DNA of 64,000 nt from Coniella vitis (lineage: Eukaryota > Ascomycota > Sordariomycetes > Diaporthales > Schizoparmaceae): the NCBI GenBank assembly GCA_011317545.1, contig WUJK01000003.1:2356001-2420000 (forward strand). The letters are read 5' to 3'. Below the pieces are notes generated by a model that had not been told where the DNA came from, searched no databases, and saw only the letters and a list, made by a program, of their open reading frames with translations. Shown here one piece after another: positions 54,066-64,000 of the stretch. Each line of letters opens with the position of its first letter. The first letter of the stretch is position 1. Both the position numbers and the translations under genes were made by a program.

Positions 54066-55168
54066 GAAACGAAAACATGTCTACATATGGCGCTAGACGT
54101 TGCACGTCGTACCATCTGACGTGATTTGCGACATGCAGCTTCGACAAGCTATCGCTCGCAGCAGTTGGGGTTCGTCAGCAATGATGATGATGTCTATGGG
54201 CTTCCGAGGGACTAGGTAACTGCTAGATTCGACTCTTACTCCACTCATTGACGGATTTGCAGTGGGCTTGGTGTAGACATACTGAGAGTATTCCGCTTTG
54301 ATGGGAAGGGAGACAGTTTTGGGTTCGGAAACGGGCCGTGATGCTTTACTTATTATTATGGATGCCTGCACGACGGGCTTTTACGAATTGTATGATTATG
54401 TCTTTCTCAACATTAAATAATATTTTCTCAGTCATGCAGCCATGATCAGGAACTAACTCCACGGCACGCTGCGCGATCTTCATCATAATTGTTGGTGCGG
54501 ATGGCTCCCGTCATCTAGCACGCAAGTGCTTGCATGTAAACGGCAACAGGCCATCACCAGCAGCAATATCCACTTTTTGGTACTCGTATGGTTTTATACG
54601 TGCATTATATGACAGTATGGAAGTTAGCAGCAGTGCATATGCGCAGCATTGGAATTGACCATCTACGTATAAAAGAATCTCAAGCAATGGCACTATGATC
54701 GCAGGGCAGCTGCCTGACCACCTGGAGCTAGAGTACATGGATCCCTGATGACCTCACATTACGGCCCAGCGTCTGTGGCGGACCCCTGCTTCTCCTTTCT
54801 CGGGTGGGGCCGTGGAACCCCCGCTTCAGTGCTATGTACTGACTGGGCAGCAGCAGCAACAGCAATAACAGCCACTAGCGAGGTTCCTGCCAGCCCGACA
54901 GGCCCGTAGCAGTTACCCTAATCCCCAATGGCAATTCCCCAAAGGTGCTGCAGCTCCTCCTTCACCACGTACTTGGACTAGGTCCCTCCTCGTTAATTGA
55001 CACACTCTTGCTCAGCCCCTTTCACCAGCTGTACTAGAAATACCGCCCGCGCCATCCGCGAAGCACACCCTCCTCACCGAATTACACCAGCTTTGTCTGT
55101 CCATACACAAGCAAACCAACTTAAACCCTCACGCTGATGCTCTGCGTCACCCAAGAACCCCCGACGTC
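54066..55168. other. Intergenic, CYSTM 3' flank and ABP1 promoter
   Basis: 1.1 kb. No gene recognised; a 92-codon minus-strand frame (54093-54371) has no family features. A CT/CCA-rich leader precedes ABP1. Confidence 0.55.
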
Positions 55169-57681
55169 ATGGCATCGCTCAACCTGTCCACCAATGGGCC
55201 CTCCATCAAGAGCTCCTACGAGGGCGTCGTCCATCGCGACTTGCGCAAGACCGACTCACCAACCTACGCGCAATGGGCGCTCTTTACCGTTCAGGCGCCC
55301 TTGATGAATGCTTTCCAGAGTGGCGGCGCACAAGAAAGCGTTCTTAAGGTGGAAACCAAGGGAGGTGAGTAGCAACGGTCCTATTCCCATGGGTCCCCTT
55401 GGCCCGCCATTTCGCTGACAGTGTTGCCGCTCGAACAGAGGGTGAACTTGCCGACCTGATTGAAGACTTTAGCGAAGGCCGCATCCAATACGCCTTCGTC
55501 AAGGTTAGAGATCCCAACTCTGCCTTACCCAAAAACGTCCTGATTGCCTGGTGCGGAGGCGGTGTTCCGGAGCGCACCAAGGGTTACTTTACCAGTCACA
55601 CAGCAGCTGTTTCCAAGGTTCTGCACGGCTACCACATCCAGATCACCGCACGATCCGATATCGACCTGGAGCCCGCAAGCATCATACAAAAAGTTCAGGA
55701 TGCTTCAGGCGCCAAGTACACTGCTGGCGGTTCGGCGCCTTCGCCCGCACCTGCGCCTGCGCCTCCTGTTGCCAAGAAGCCTGTATTCACACCCACCGCT
55801 TCCAAAGGCGGTAGCTCCTTTAACCCCCTCGTCGCCGCACGGAACCGAAAGAACGAAAACGTCGATGACGACGGCTGGGGTGCCGATGCTCCGCCCGTGA
55901 CCCGAACTCAGATCGAGAAGGTCGAATCAGCCTACAAACCCACCAAGGTGAACATTGCAGAGCTGTCCAAGAACCACGAGCCATCCAGGTTCACGCCAGC
56001 GACTAAGCCCAACGATGCCCCTGGCGATGTTGTCAGGGGTGGCTATCAGCCGATAGGCAAGGTCGACATTGCGGCTTTGCGGGCATCTGCCAAAGAGCAA
56101 GAGGATTCTAGGCCGACCCCCGTCAAGGGTTCGTACGAGCCCGTGGGAAAAGTTGACATTGCTGCCATTCGCGCCAAAGCACAAAAGCCCGCAGAAGCTG
56201 CCGAGGAGGATGCACCGCGGCCCTCACTTGCCGAGAGAAGCGCAGCCTTCAGCCAGCCTGCGCAGTCGGAGCGTCTGACTTCCTTGCCCAAGCCCAAAGT
56301 TGCAAACAAATTCGGTGGAGCAAGCACATTTACTGGCACAAAGGCTCCAACTCCTGGTGGTCTTGGCCTGGGTGGGCCTGCAACTCCTGCTGCTGCTGCT
56401 GCTCCTCCAGTTGGTGCGGCGAGCCGTACTTTTGCGGACCAAGGGGGGAAAACACCTGCTCAGGTGTGGGCGGAAAAGAAGGCAAGAGAGAGGGGCGCAT
56501 CTGGCTCTGGTTCAGCTATTCCCGCGCCGGTTGCTTCTCCAGTGACTGCGCAAAAGAGCGGCAGCGAGTGGAAGAGCGGCTACTCGGGTAAGAGCTGGGC
56601 TCCTGTCCAGACAGGAGATTATGGTCGAGGCATCACGGTGCAAAAGACCGGTGACGTCGACGAGGCCGCCAATGAAGAGCAGCCACCCGCGACCCCTTCA
56701 GGAGGCATCTCTGCACTCAAGGATCGATTCAAGGAGGCCCCTCCAATGGGAGGAGCTGCCCCCGCTATCCCACGTGCAACAACAGGTGCTAGCGACAGTG
56801 CTCCTCCACCACCTGTCCCATCAGACTCAAGCCGCCCGACCGGCGGCTTCGCATTGCCTGGCTTGCCGTCTCGTCCTGCTGCCGACAACCAGGAGGAGGC
56901 CGAAGAAGAGGAAGAAGAAACCGCCGAGCCGGAACCTGAGTCTTCGCCCATCCGTGTTGCTGTTCCTGTGCCGCGCATCCCAGAGCCTGAAATCGAGCCC
57001 GTGCCACAGCAGCTTCCCGAGCGTCCTGTTCCTGTGCCGCAAAATATTCCTGCAGAAGACGAGTTGCAAGAAGAGCAAGAAGTGCACGACTTGGCTCGTG
57101 GCGCTGCCACCGCCGTGGCCGAGCAGTCTTTTGGTCACGAGCAGGTGCAGGAGAGCCATACTGCGACCTCTGGCGGAAAGCGTGCAGTGATTGAGTACGA
57201 CTATGAAAAAGCCGAAGACAACGAGATTGAGCTCAAGGAGGGCGAGTTCGTCACCAACATTGAGATGGTCGATGACGACTGGTGGATGGGAACCAACTCG
57301 CAGGGCGAGAGCGGTCTCTTCCCGAGCAACTATGTCACCCTTGTCGAAGACGATGATGGTGCAGACGCCGGACACGCTGCGGCGGCGCCCCCGCCCCCTC
57401 CCGCTGCTGTACATGAGCCCGAGCCCGAGCCTGCTGCAAGTGGAGGGGGAGGTGCCACGGCAACTGCGCTCTTTGACTATGAGCCTGCTGAAGACAATGG
57501 TAAGTTTCTGGGTGCGATATTCTTGATTCAAGTCCAATAGCTAACAACTTGCGCAGAGTTGGGTTTCGCGGAAGGCGACACAATCACAGACTTGGAGTTC
57601 CCCGACGATGATTGGTGGTTTGGACACCACGGTGGCAAGTCTGGTCTTTTCCCAGCCAACTACGTCCAGCTGGATGGTTAA
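55169..57681 (+). CDS. ABP1: Actin-binding protein Abp1 (drebrin-like) with two SH3 domains
   Basis: Exons 55169-55364, 55439-57499, 57557-57681 (introns 74 and 57 nt). 793 aa. Abp1 binds F-actin and recruits SH3 partners at endocytic patches; it can also activate Arp2/3. Order: ADF-homology domain (about 5-140, 'TYAQWALFTVQ' through 'GYFTSHTAAVSKVLHGYHIQ'), a long linker with three copies of a 'Y-x-P-x-G-K-V-D-I-A-x-I/L-R' motif (231-310) and an acidic DDGWG element, Pro-rich stretches, then SH3-1 (about 647-705, 'AVIEYDYEKAEDNEIELKEG', 'DDDWWMG', 'GLFPSNYV') and SH3-2 (about 740-793, 'TALFDYEPAEDNELGFAEGD', 'GLFPANYVQL'). The last intron cuts SH3-2. Tandem C-terminal SH3 domains are a feature of many filamentous-fungal Abp1 proteins, while yeast Abp1 has one. 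Confidence 0.92.
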
Positions 57682-57913
57682 AACGGGTCCATGGCAGGCC
57701 ATGCACAATTTATCGGACGAGAAAGCGTGGCTAGAGAGAAGTCGTGGTTGAGCGTCTGTACTGGAGGCAAAATAGTAAAATTGACATAAACAAAACTTAT
57801 GATTGTAGGTCTCGTTGATAGGATTGTCTAGTATCTTTGCCTGACTATGTCAACGGCCAGACCGGTTCGAAGGACCAATCGCATACCGGGACTGTACGCT
57901 GCGTCGTATCCAT

Positions 57914-59281
57914 CTACAGCGAAGCCTTGATATCACCCCCGTACACAACCCTCCTCAGCCTATCCCTCGTCAGCTCACCTATCCTTTTCACAGACGCGAG
58001 GCCCATGCTCTGATCCAAATCAGCCAACAACCCGGCAAGTATATGCCTTGCCCCTTCCATGCCCCCAATTCCCAGCCCATACATGACCGGCCTACCCACC
58101 AGCACCGCCTTGGCACCCAAACAAAGCGCCTTCATAATATCCGCCCCCGTGCGGATCCCCGAATCAAACAAGACTGTCATTTGATCCCCAACAGCGTCTA
58201 CAATCTCTGGTAACATTTCCAGCGAGGGCACTGCCCCGTCGAGCTGCCGTCCGCCGTGGTTCGAGACAATGATGCCGTCCATCCCGTGGTGGAGCGCGAG
58301 TCTTGCGTCTTCTACGCTGAGAATCCCCTTGAGGACGATGGGGCCGCCCCAGTGTTGCCGGAGGAATTTGAGATCCTCCCACGTATGCGAGTGGCCTGAG
58401 AATGCATCGGATAGGAATGCCCGTGAGGCAGCGAGGGGCTCCGCTTCCGGTGTTGCATTGTCGTCGTCGCTCACCTCGGCGAATTGCCGGCGAAAGACGG
58501 GGTCGCTAAAAGCATTCTGCAGACCCTCGCCATGGATCATGGGTAAATATGCGCCGTCGAGGTCATATGGGCGCCAGGACACGGTGAAGGTGTCGAGGGT
58601 GACGAGGAGGACGGAGAAGCCGGATGCTTCGGCGCGGTGGAGGAGGGAGGCGGTCAGAGCGTTGGAGATGGGCCAGTAGAGTTGGAACCAGCGCGGGGAG
58701 TTGGAGGGAGCGGTGGCGGGGTGGGAGGGAAACGCGTGAGCGACTTGCTCGATGGTCGTCGTACTGACTGTGCTGAGGGTATAAGGAACACCAAGGTCTG
58801 CGCAGGCGGTGGCTACGCCGACTTCGCCGTCGGGATGGTAGGCGCCTGTTACGCCTATGGGAGCCATGATCACGGGGGTTGCTGGATGGTGGCAGAATCG
58901 TTCACTGATCAGCCAACTGCTTAGGTTCACATCTTGAGTGCGGAGAAAAGAAAAGACCAGGAACTCACGATACTTCCGCCCAAACAGCTCAACACTCAAA
59001 TCCCGCGGTAGTGTAGGTCGCAAGAACCGCGGTATGAGTTTCCACTGGCGAAAAGCGAGCCGATTGGCATCCATGGTGGCGCCCTCGCCAGCACCACCGT
59101 AAATGTAGTTGAAGGGTCCCGGAGCCATTGCTTTGCGGGCTTGTGCTTCGAGGAGGCTTGGGTTGGTTGTTATCTGGGGGGGCTGGCCGAGAAGGACGCC
59201 CTTCATATAGAGCTCGGCCTGGTATTGGCCATACAAGCTCTTGTCCTCGTCGTGGCCATCGCCGCCGTTATTGTCTGCCAT
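57914..59281 (-). CDS. FMN-dependent alpha-hydroxyacid oxidase/dehydrogenase family enzyme
   Basis: Exons (minus) 59281-58969 and 58881-57914 (87-nt intron GTGAGT..ATCCAG). 426 aa. The FMN/TIM-barrel family includes lactate oxidase or 2-monooxygenase, glycolate oxidase and flavocytochrome b2. Visible: 'FNYIYGGAGEGATM' (flavin pocket), 'VIMAPIGVTGAYHPDGEVG' created by the splice ('GRKYPTPVIMAPIG'), 'WFQLYWP' (FMN contact), 'VLKGILSVEDA' (Lys near flavin), 'SNHGGRQLDGAVPSLEMLPEI' (catalytic His and Arg) and 'FDSGIRTGADIMKAL..GAKAVLVGRPV' (phosphate loop). No cytochrome b5 domain or presequence, so it is closest to the lactate 2-monooxygenase/oxidase branch; substrate not certain. Start ATG at 59281 rather than the upstream TTG. 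The intron is a multiple of three and has no stop. Confidence 0.9.
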   Translation of the reverse strand: MADNNGGDGHDEDKSLYGQYQAELYMKGVLLGQPPQITTNPSLLEAQARKAMAPGPFNYIYGGAGEGATMDANRLAFRQWKLIPRFLRPTLPRDLSVELFGRKYREFLVFSFLRTQDVNLSSWLISERFCHHPATPVIMAPIGVTGAYHPDGEVGVATACADLGVPYTLSTVSTTTIEQVAHAFPSHPATAPSNSPRWFQLYWPISNALTASLLHRAEASGFSVLLVTLDTFTVSWRPYDLDGAYLPMIHGEGLQNAFSDPVFRRQFAEVSDDDNATPEAEPLAASRAFLSDAFSGHSHTWEDLKFLRQHWGGPIVLKGILSVEDARLALHHGMDGIIVSNHGGRQLDGAVPSLEMLPEIVDAVGDQMTVLFDSGIRTGADIMKALCLGAKAVLVGRPVMYGLGIGGMEGARHILAGLLADLDQSMGLASVKRIGELTRDRLRRVVYGGDIKASL

Positions 59282-60729
59282 TTGGAGGAGACGTGGGCTT
59301 GGTGGGCTCAAAAAAGCTTGTCTGGAGACTGGAAAGAGTGTGGGCTGACGGCTCGTTCAGTTACACGACAGCCGAAATGTTTGGGCTTTCATGGTGAGAT
59401 ATATCAAGGCCCAGCTCGCAGGGATTCCTCAGCCGCAGCGTGTTGCGACATATCGGGAATAGCTCACCCTTCGCTCTGTGAGCAAGAGCGTTGGGCACAG
59501 CACGGGCATGGCACTGATGTACGAAGTCGGAATCATCAGAATATACCCAAGAACACGGGGATGGTGGGAATTGCGCGTCTTGTTCGTCAATCGTGATAGC
59601 TTCATCCTACGTCCAAGGCTTCTTCTGACTAAGCTACCAGTAAGGGTCCTTCCACTCCGGGCTGGAATGCAGACTGGTGGCTTTTCTGATGAGGAAGTGA
59701 CGACCTGGATGCCACAAGAGCACGTTAGCAGACGCTTCAGGGACCCCATCGCCAATCCCACCACAACACACACGCACTAGCGCAACGTTACGCCATCAAG
59801 CCGCATCCATCTTGTATCAGCGCATTGCCTGACAATTCGCGATCTTATTACAACTAGCCAAGGCACGTGTGGCAGTTACTTCCAAGGAGGACATGCCGTT
59901 GTGACAAGCAACAGCCGCTTGCACAATCGAGTAAAACCTCCGGGGCATCCCACGTCCATGTATTCTTCCAGGATTCGACTTGCCGCGCCCACGATGTACC
60001 TTTCCTTTTTGGCCATTCCCTAATGCCAAGCATTCCTCATATCAAGTGACAGGGCGTACATTGGTGGACTGCGTGTATCCCGTCATGAGTGGGCTTGGCT
60101 TTCTTTTCTGGTTGGCACCGTTGAGTTGTTTCTGAAGCTATTCCCGCCAACCAATACCCGTCAATCCATCGCGACGGGCCACACACGGCCGGATTCGGAC
60201 GCGGAACGTCCCAGAGTCATGTCGGCGCCCATGAAATCCACGATGCCAATACTCGTTCAAAACCAGAAAGGCGCGGCCCAGGCAGGTATAACAGACATGT
60301 TATCGGTGGAGTGTCACTGCTGGCTGCTACCTCAGTCTCACAGTCCAAGACGTGTTTCGCGCGTGATGTCGACACTTCACTTTTTATTTGACGTGCTGAA
60401 CAGCTAGGCCAGGTATGGGCCGAGATGACTGCAAGAGGTACAGATAAACAGGCAATATAGACTGCAAGCAAGCAGGCGCAAAAAGGAAAGACGGCCGGCG
60501 GATGCATCCAGATGGCAGTACAATGCAAGACTCGAAATTGTCAGCACGCTCCCAGCGCGCTGGTTCTATCGCTGAACAGCATCGAAGGATATAAACCCAC
60601 CGACCCAGTCCGTTCTGTTGACAGCTCACTCTATGAAAGGCATTCTCAGGTCACTGTTCCTCTTCTGACGTCTTTCATATCCTCCCACGCGCAGACATAT
60701 CTTGTGCCGCAAGAGCCTTGGCCGCCATC
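59282..60729. other. Divergent promoter region, FMN oxidase / pectin lyase
   Basis: 1.45 kb. No gene, repeat or RNA recognised. TATAAA lies 135 bp before the pectin lyase start. The dispersed element is absent. Confidence 0.55.
60590..60595 (+). promoter_or_regulatory. TATA box of the pectin lyase gene
   Basis: TATAAA in the context GGATATAAACCC, 135 bp before the start codon, a normal distance for an inducible secreted-enzyme gene with a short leader. Confidence 0.5.
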
Positions 60730-62150
60730 ATGAGACCTTCTCCTTCTTACCTCCTTGGCGTTGCCGTCTTGGTAGCCTCTGGCGCCCAAGCGGCTCTCTC
60801 CCCACGAGAGGTCAAGGAGCACCAGGAACGCCGTGTCAAGCAAGGCAAGCGCGCCGTCGAGGCCGTCGTTGGCTCGGCAGAGGGCTTCGCCAAGGGCGTC
60901 ACGGGTGGTGCTGCTGGGTCAACCGTCTACCCCACGACCACATCTGAGCTCGTCAGCTACCTCTCCTCGAGCGAGCCTTTGACCATCGTCTTGCAGCAGA
61001 CATTTGACTTTACCACGCTTGACGGCGAGGTAACCGCCACCGGTTGCGCTCCTTGGGGCACGGGCTCTGCCTGTCAAGAAGCCATCAATCAAAACGATTG
61101 GTGTACCAACTATGAGCCAGATGCTCCAGACGTCACTGTCGAGTACTATCCTTCTGCGACGCTGGGCATTACCATCACGAGCAACAAAAGCTTGATCGGC
61201 TCTGGCAGTAGCGGCATCATCAAGGGTATCGGCGTGCGCATCGTGAGCGGTGCAAGCAATATCATTATCCAGAACATTGAGATTACCAACTTGAACCCCA
61301 AATACGTCTGGGTAGGCCAGCCCCCCTGGAGGTTATTGAAAGGTCCAAGACGCGAGCTAACATCAAACAGGGCGGGGATGCCATCACGTTGGACGACTGC
61401 GATTTGGTGTGGATTGACCACGTAACGGTAGGAGGAACCCCTCTGAATCCCAAAACATCACCTTGAGAAGCCCCCGTGAGAGACCTCGTGTGAAGCGTGG
61501 TGCTGGTTCAAAAGGCGCATCGAGATCCCCCGTCCGTGACCAAAAGGCTGACAAGCGCAATATCCCAGACCTCGCTCATCGGCCGCCAGCATCTCGTCCT
61601 CGGCACCCAAGCCGACGCCCGCGTCACCATCTCGTACAGCAACTTTGACGGCACCACGACTTACTCGCCCTACTGCGACACATATGCATACTGGGGTCTC
61701 TTCTTCGACGGCTCCGACGACCTCGTCACCCTCAAGGGTAACTACATCCACCATTTTTCGGGCCGCTCTCCCAAGGTCGAGGGCAACACGCTCTTGCACG
61801 CAGTTAATAACTTTTGGTACGACTATCCATCGTACGGGCACGCGTTCGAGATCGGCAGTGGCGGATTTGTACTAGTTGAAGGTTCTGTGTTTCAAGGAGT
61901 ACCGACGGTGCTTGATTCGGGCGCCACAGGAGAGTACTTTACCTCGCCCTCGACAACGGCCAATGCTGCCTGCACGGCGTACCTGGGCCGCGCGTGCCAG
62001 ATCAACGGGTTCGGCAGCTCGGGAACGTTCTCGAGCTACACGACGAGCTTCTTCTCCGACTTCAGTGGCAAGAATATTGCGTCGGCGGAGACGTACCAGT
62101 GGGTGCAAGAGTATGTTATTGCTGAGGCTGGTATTGGCAAGATTGACTGA
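60730..62150 (+). CDS. Secreted pectin lyase, polysaccharide lyase family 1
   Basis: Exons 60730-61311, 61371-61427, 61569-62150 (introns 59 and 141 nt, phase 0). 406 aa. It cleaves methyl-esterified pectin by beta-elimination. A signal peptide is clear ('MRPSPSYLLGVAVLVASGAQA', cleavage expected after AQA). Family features in order: 'GCAPWGTGSACQEAINQNDW' (disulfide cysteines), 'TITSNKSLIGSGSSGIIKGIG', the parallel beta-helix strand 'NIIIQNIEITNLNPKYVWGG', 'DAITLDDCDLVWIDHVT', 'SLIGRQHLVLGTQADARVTI', 'YAYWGLFFDGSDDLVTLKGN' and catalytic-arginine 'SGRSPKVEG'. The aromatic residues and the absence of the pectate lyase calcium triad point to pectin rather than pectate lyase. The 57-nt middle exon carries WIDHVT. 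It suggests access to plant material. Confidence 0.9.
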
Positions 62151-63543
62151 GCGGTAGGAGCGGTATGAAGCGGGGGTGATGTTGCTGTGGGAGGTGCAAG
62201 TGCTCAATTCGAGGACATACTATAAAACGCATCCCAACTTCTGCTTGAACACGAAGTTGGTAGGGATTCAGTGGTACCGTCATTATCTGCTCGCAACAGC
62301 GGTTCATGATGCCAATGAGACTTTGATACCTTCCTATTCCGTTTTGTGTCCTACGTCAAACAAAACCCACAAATGCAAGCGTCGCATTTGATAAAATCTC
62401 CGAGCCCGGTAGGTAGATGCAGGATACTATGCCATGTATCGAAGCCAAACTCGACAAGTGCTCTATGTATCCTGCATATTCTCCTTTGGCCGCATGCACG
62501 TTGAACTAACTATTCATACAATTCGCAAAGATCTTTCGGGCTCAACAGCACCTATTGCCATAGTACTTGCCCCCGAAATGTGAAGGCATACTATGTACAT
62601 AATACTTCCATTTTGCGGATGCTCAATGTACGCCAACTGCTTACCGCGTCAGTGGCTGATTCTGACAAGTTCGAGATGGTTCATTGTTCCAGTAGCAGTT
62701 CTCACGATATATTGAAAGTAGGGGAGTTTTCCTGCTGAAAGTATGCGGGTCTGCGTTCTTGGAGAGCCAAGCGGAAATGGTACGTGTACTGTGTGCTGTA
62801 CACCGTTGTTAGCGTCGCGTGTCTAAGTACCCAGATATCCCGGTACCTCGATACCTCTGGTGCTTGTACCCGTCCGGCCGGAATATATAGGCGCCGGATC
62901 TTTCCTACATAGTACAAAGTACATGCGTGTCACTGTATATCCAGGACCTTGGATGTTTACTGTCTCCCATGGGATTCGAAGGTGCCCTGCACTCTATACA
63001 CCATCTCTTGACGGGATTCATTCAAGGCCATTCTGTTGCAACCACTAAGGCTTGCATACCCGACTGAGCACTGACTCAAGAAGCCCAGTTTGTGTACGAG
63101 CATAGCTCAGGCTTGGTTTTCTTGTCCGAGGACCAAGACGACGCGTCTGTATCCAGAAGCTCGAGAGAGTCTCGAGCCCTTTTGGCATCGCCGTCACCGC
63201 TACCACATTCGCTTCATTCCAGCCAAAAGACTGTCTAGCGACACCTTTTGCCTGCAACAAACCCTCATCATACATCTTAACCATCCAGTGAGCAAGAGCG
63301 GAGATTCTTGTTATCCTGCGACAACGTTCGTATCGTTGTTGTCCATCTCCTTCTCTGTATTTGTCTTTGCCTTGTTGGCTGCCTTGAGCCTCAATGTCCA
63401 CAAGTGTCGCGAACCCGTGCCCTGTCTCGTTGTCGCCTTCTTCACAGGAGGCTGCTACTGCTGCTGCCGCGAGGCAGCTCTGTGGAGACTTCTCCCTTCT
63501 CTCTTTCTTGTCTGGTGGTTTGGAGTGTCATTGATTCGTCACA
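62151..63543. other. Intergenic, pectin lyase 3' flank and F-box gene promoter
   Basis: 1.4 kb. Two dispersed elements (62589, 62906). The 153-codon frame at 63090-63551 overlaps the F-box start out of frame and is Ser/Cys/hydrophobic without family likeness; it probably reflects the T/C-rich leader. Confidence 0.55.
62589..62914. repeat. Dispersed TACATAGTA element, locus 8
   Basis: Exact copies TACTATGTA 62589-62597 and TACATAGTA 62906-62914 on either side of about 310 bp, in opposite orientation. Confidence 0.6.
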
Positions 63544-64000
63544 ATGACTGATACTCGCAACCGCGTGGTATTGGTCGACGGTAGCGGTGCTGATTTCCTG
63601 CCCTTGAACGACAGCGAGAGCAACTCGCAAGGGACGCCCATGGACTTCCGCGACGGCGACAGCTCCACCTCTGATGTCTCCATGGCCGCGGAGACGGATG
63701 AAGAGGATGCCGTCGCGCCCAACGCAATCACTTCCCAGCCACTACGCCACCCTGGGAATGTTCCGGCGTCGGCAGAAGCAGAACCAAACCAAAAGTCGGA
63801 TGAACACATTGACAACAGCCCTGGAAAAAAGCGCAAGTCTTCAGAGGATGCGCCACATTGTGATAGAGGACAGAGTGCTGTTTGCACGATCAAGAAGATC
63901 AAAATAGAGAGTTCGAAGGCAGAGCATGGCAGTTGGCAACATCCAGAATGGTCTAATTTGCCCGCTGAGTTGTGGTACCACGTCTTCACCTTTTGTCCTC
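63544..64000 (+). CDS. F-box protein, 3' end cut by window
   Basis: Frame open from ATG 63544 (ACAATGA) to the window edge: 152 codons visible. The first 130 residues are disordered and acidic/Ser-rich with an NLS-like KKRKS; then the F-box opens: 'WSNLPAELWYHVFTFCP'. F-box proteins bring substrates to SCF ubiquitin ligases through Skp1. The substrate-binding part lies beyond the window. No intron is evident in the visible part. Confidence 0.75.
   Translation, partial: MTDTRNRVVLVDGSGADFLPLNDSESNSQGTPMDFRDGDSSTSDVSMAAETDEEDAVAPNAITSQPLRHPGNVPASAEAEPNQKSDEHIDNSPGKKRKSSEDAPHCDRGQSAVCTIKKIKIESSKAEHGSWQHPEWSNLPAELWYHVFTFCP

Noticed and set aside
57914..62150. Co-regulated plant-polymer gene pair (FMN oxidase and pectin lyase)
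   Set aside because: Only adjacency supports it. No shared motif was found in the 1.45-kb divergent promoter.
63090..63551. 153-codon plus-strand frame before the F-box gene
   Set aside because: Overlaps the F-box start out of frame and reflects a T/C-rich leader.
1..64000. tRNA, 5S rRNA, CRISPR, TPP riboswitch, intact transposon
   Set aside because: I looked for characteristic tRNA B-box and 5S internal-control sequences, direct-repeat arrays, and transposase or reverse-transcriptase motifs and saw none. A covariance-model search was not possible here, so weak cases could be missed.

Overview
The window is nuclear DNA of a filamentous ascomycete. Intergenic spaces are short, genes lie on both strands, and introns are mostly 50-150 nt with GT..AG ends. 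The proteins are Pezizomycotina-type (ATG11, fungal CENP-H, COA3, Rpd3L Sds3-family subunit, pectin lyase). Sordariomycetes, perhaps Hypocreales, is my inference from protein style and cannot be proved from the sequence alone. I see no operons, tRNA, rRNA, CRISPR, intact transposon or secondary-metabolite cluster.

Layout. 1-9 kb: TLC-domain membrane protein (cut by the left edge), Golgi tether COG8, mitochondrial glycine carrier HEM25, an unknown 503-aa protein. 8.4-17.5 kb: NOP12 (pre-rRNA processing), an Sds3/Dep1-type histone deacetylase subunit, COA3 (cytochrome oxidase assembly), PTA1 (mRNA 3'-end processing). 18-25 kb: Gfo/Idh/MocA oxidoreductase, oligoribonuclease REX2, a decayed ankyrin-like stretch, phosphoglucomutase. 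26-36.5 kb: a six-exon unknown protein, HMG-box NHP6, a 4.6-kb gene-poor stretch, CENP-H. 37-46 kb: selective-autophagy scaffold ATG11, mitochondrial ribosomal protein bL9m, an alcohol-acetyltransferase-family enzyme. 46-58 kb: a 1111-aa single-pass membrane protein, glutaredoxin GRX3/4, a CYSTM peptide, actin-binding ABP1. 58-64 kb: FMN alpha-hydroxyacid oxidase family enzyme, secreted pectin lyase, and an F-box protein cut by the right edge.

Most genes are housekeeping and not functionally linked. Four serve mitochondria or haem (HEM25, COA3, bL9m, perhaps REX2). Gene models were built by hand: each splice junction was checked for GT/AG and frame, and exons are given per entry.

The most unusual signal is non-coding. 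A 9-mer, TACATAGTA or its complement TACTATGTA, occurs 25 times by my count, against about 0.5 expected by chance. It lies almost only between genes, often as tandem 7-bp units (TACATAG)n or as the 16-bp palindrome TACTATGTACATAGTA, and a second palindrome, TACCTAGGTA, sits near some copies. This dispersed element is the best candidate here for something undescribed.
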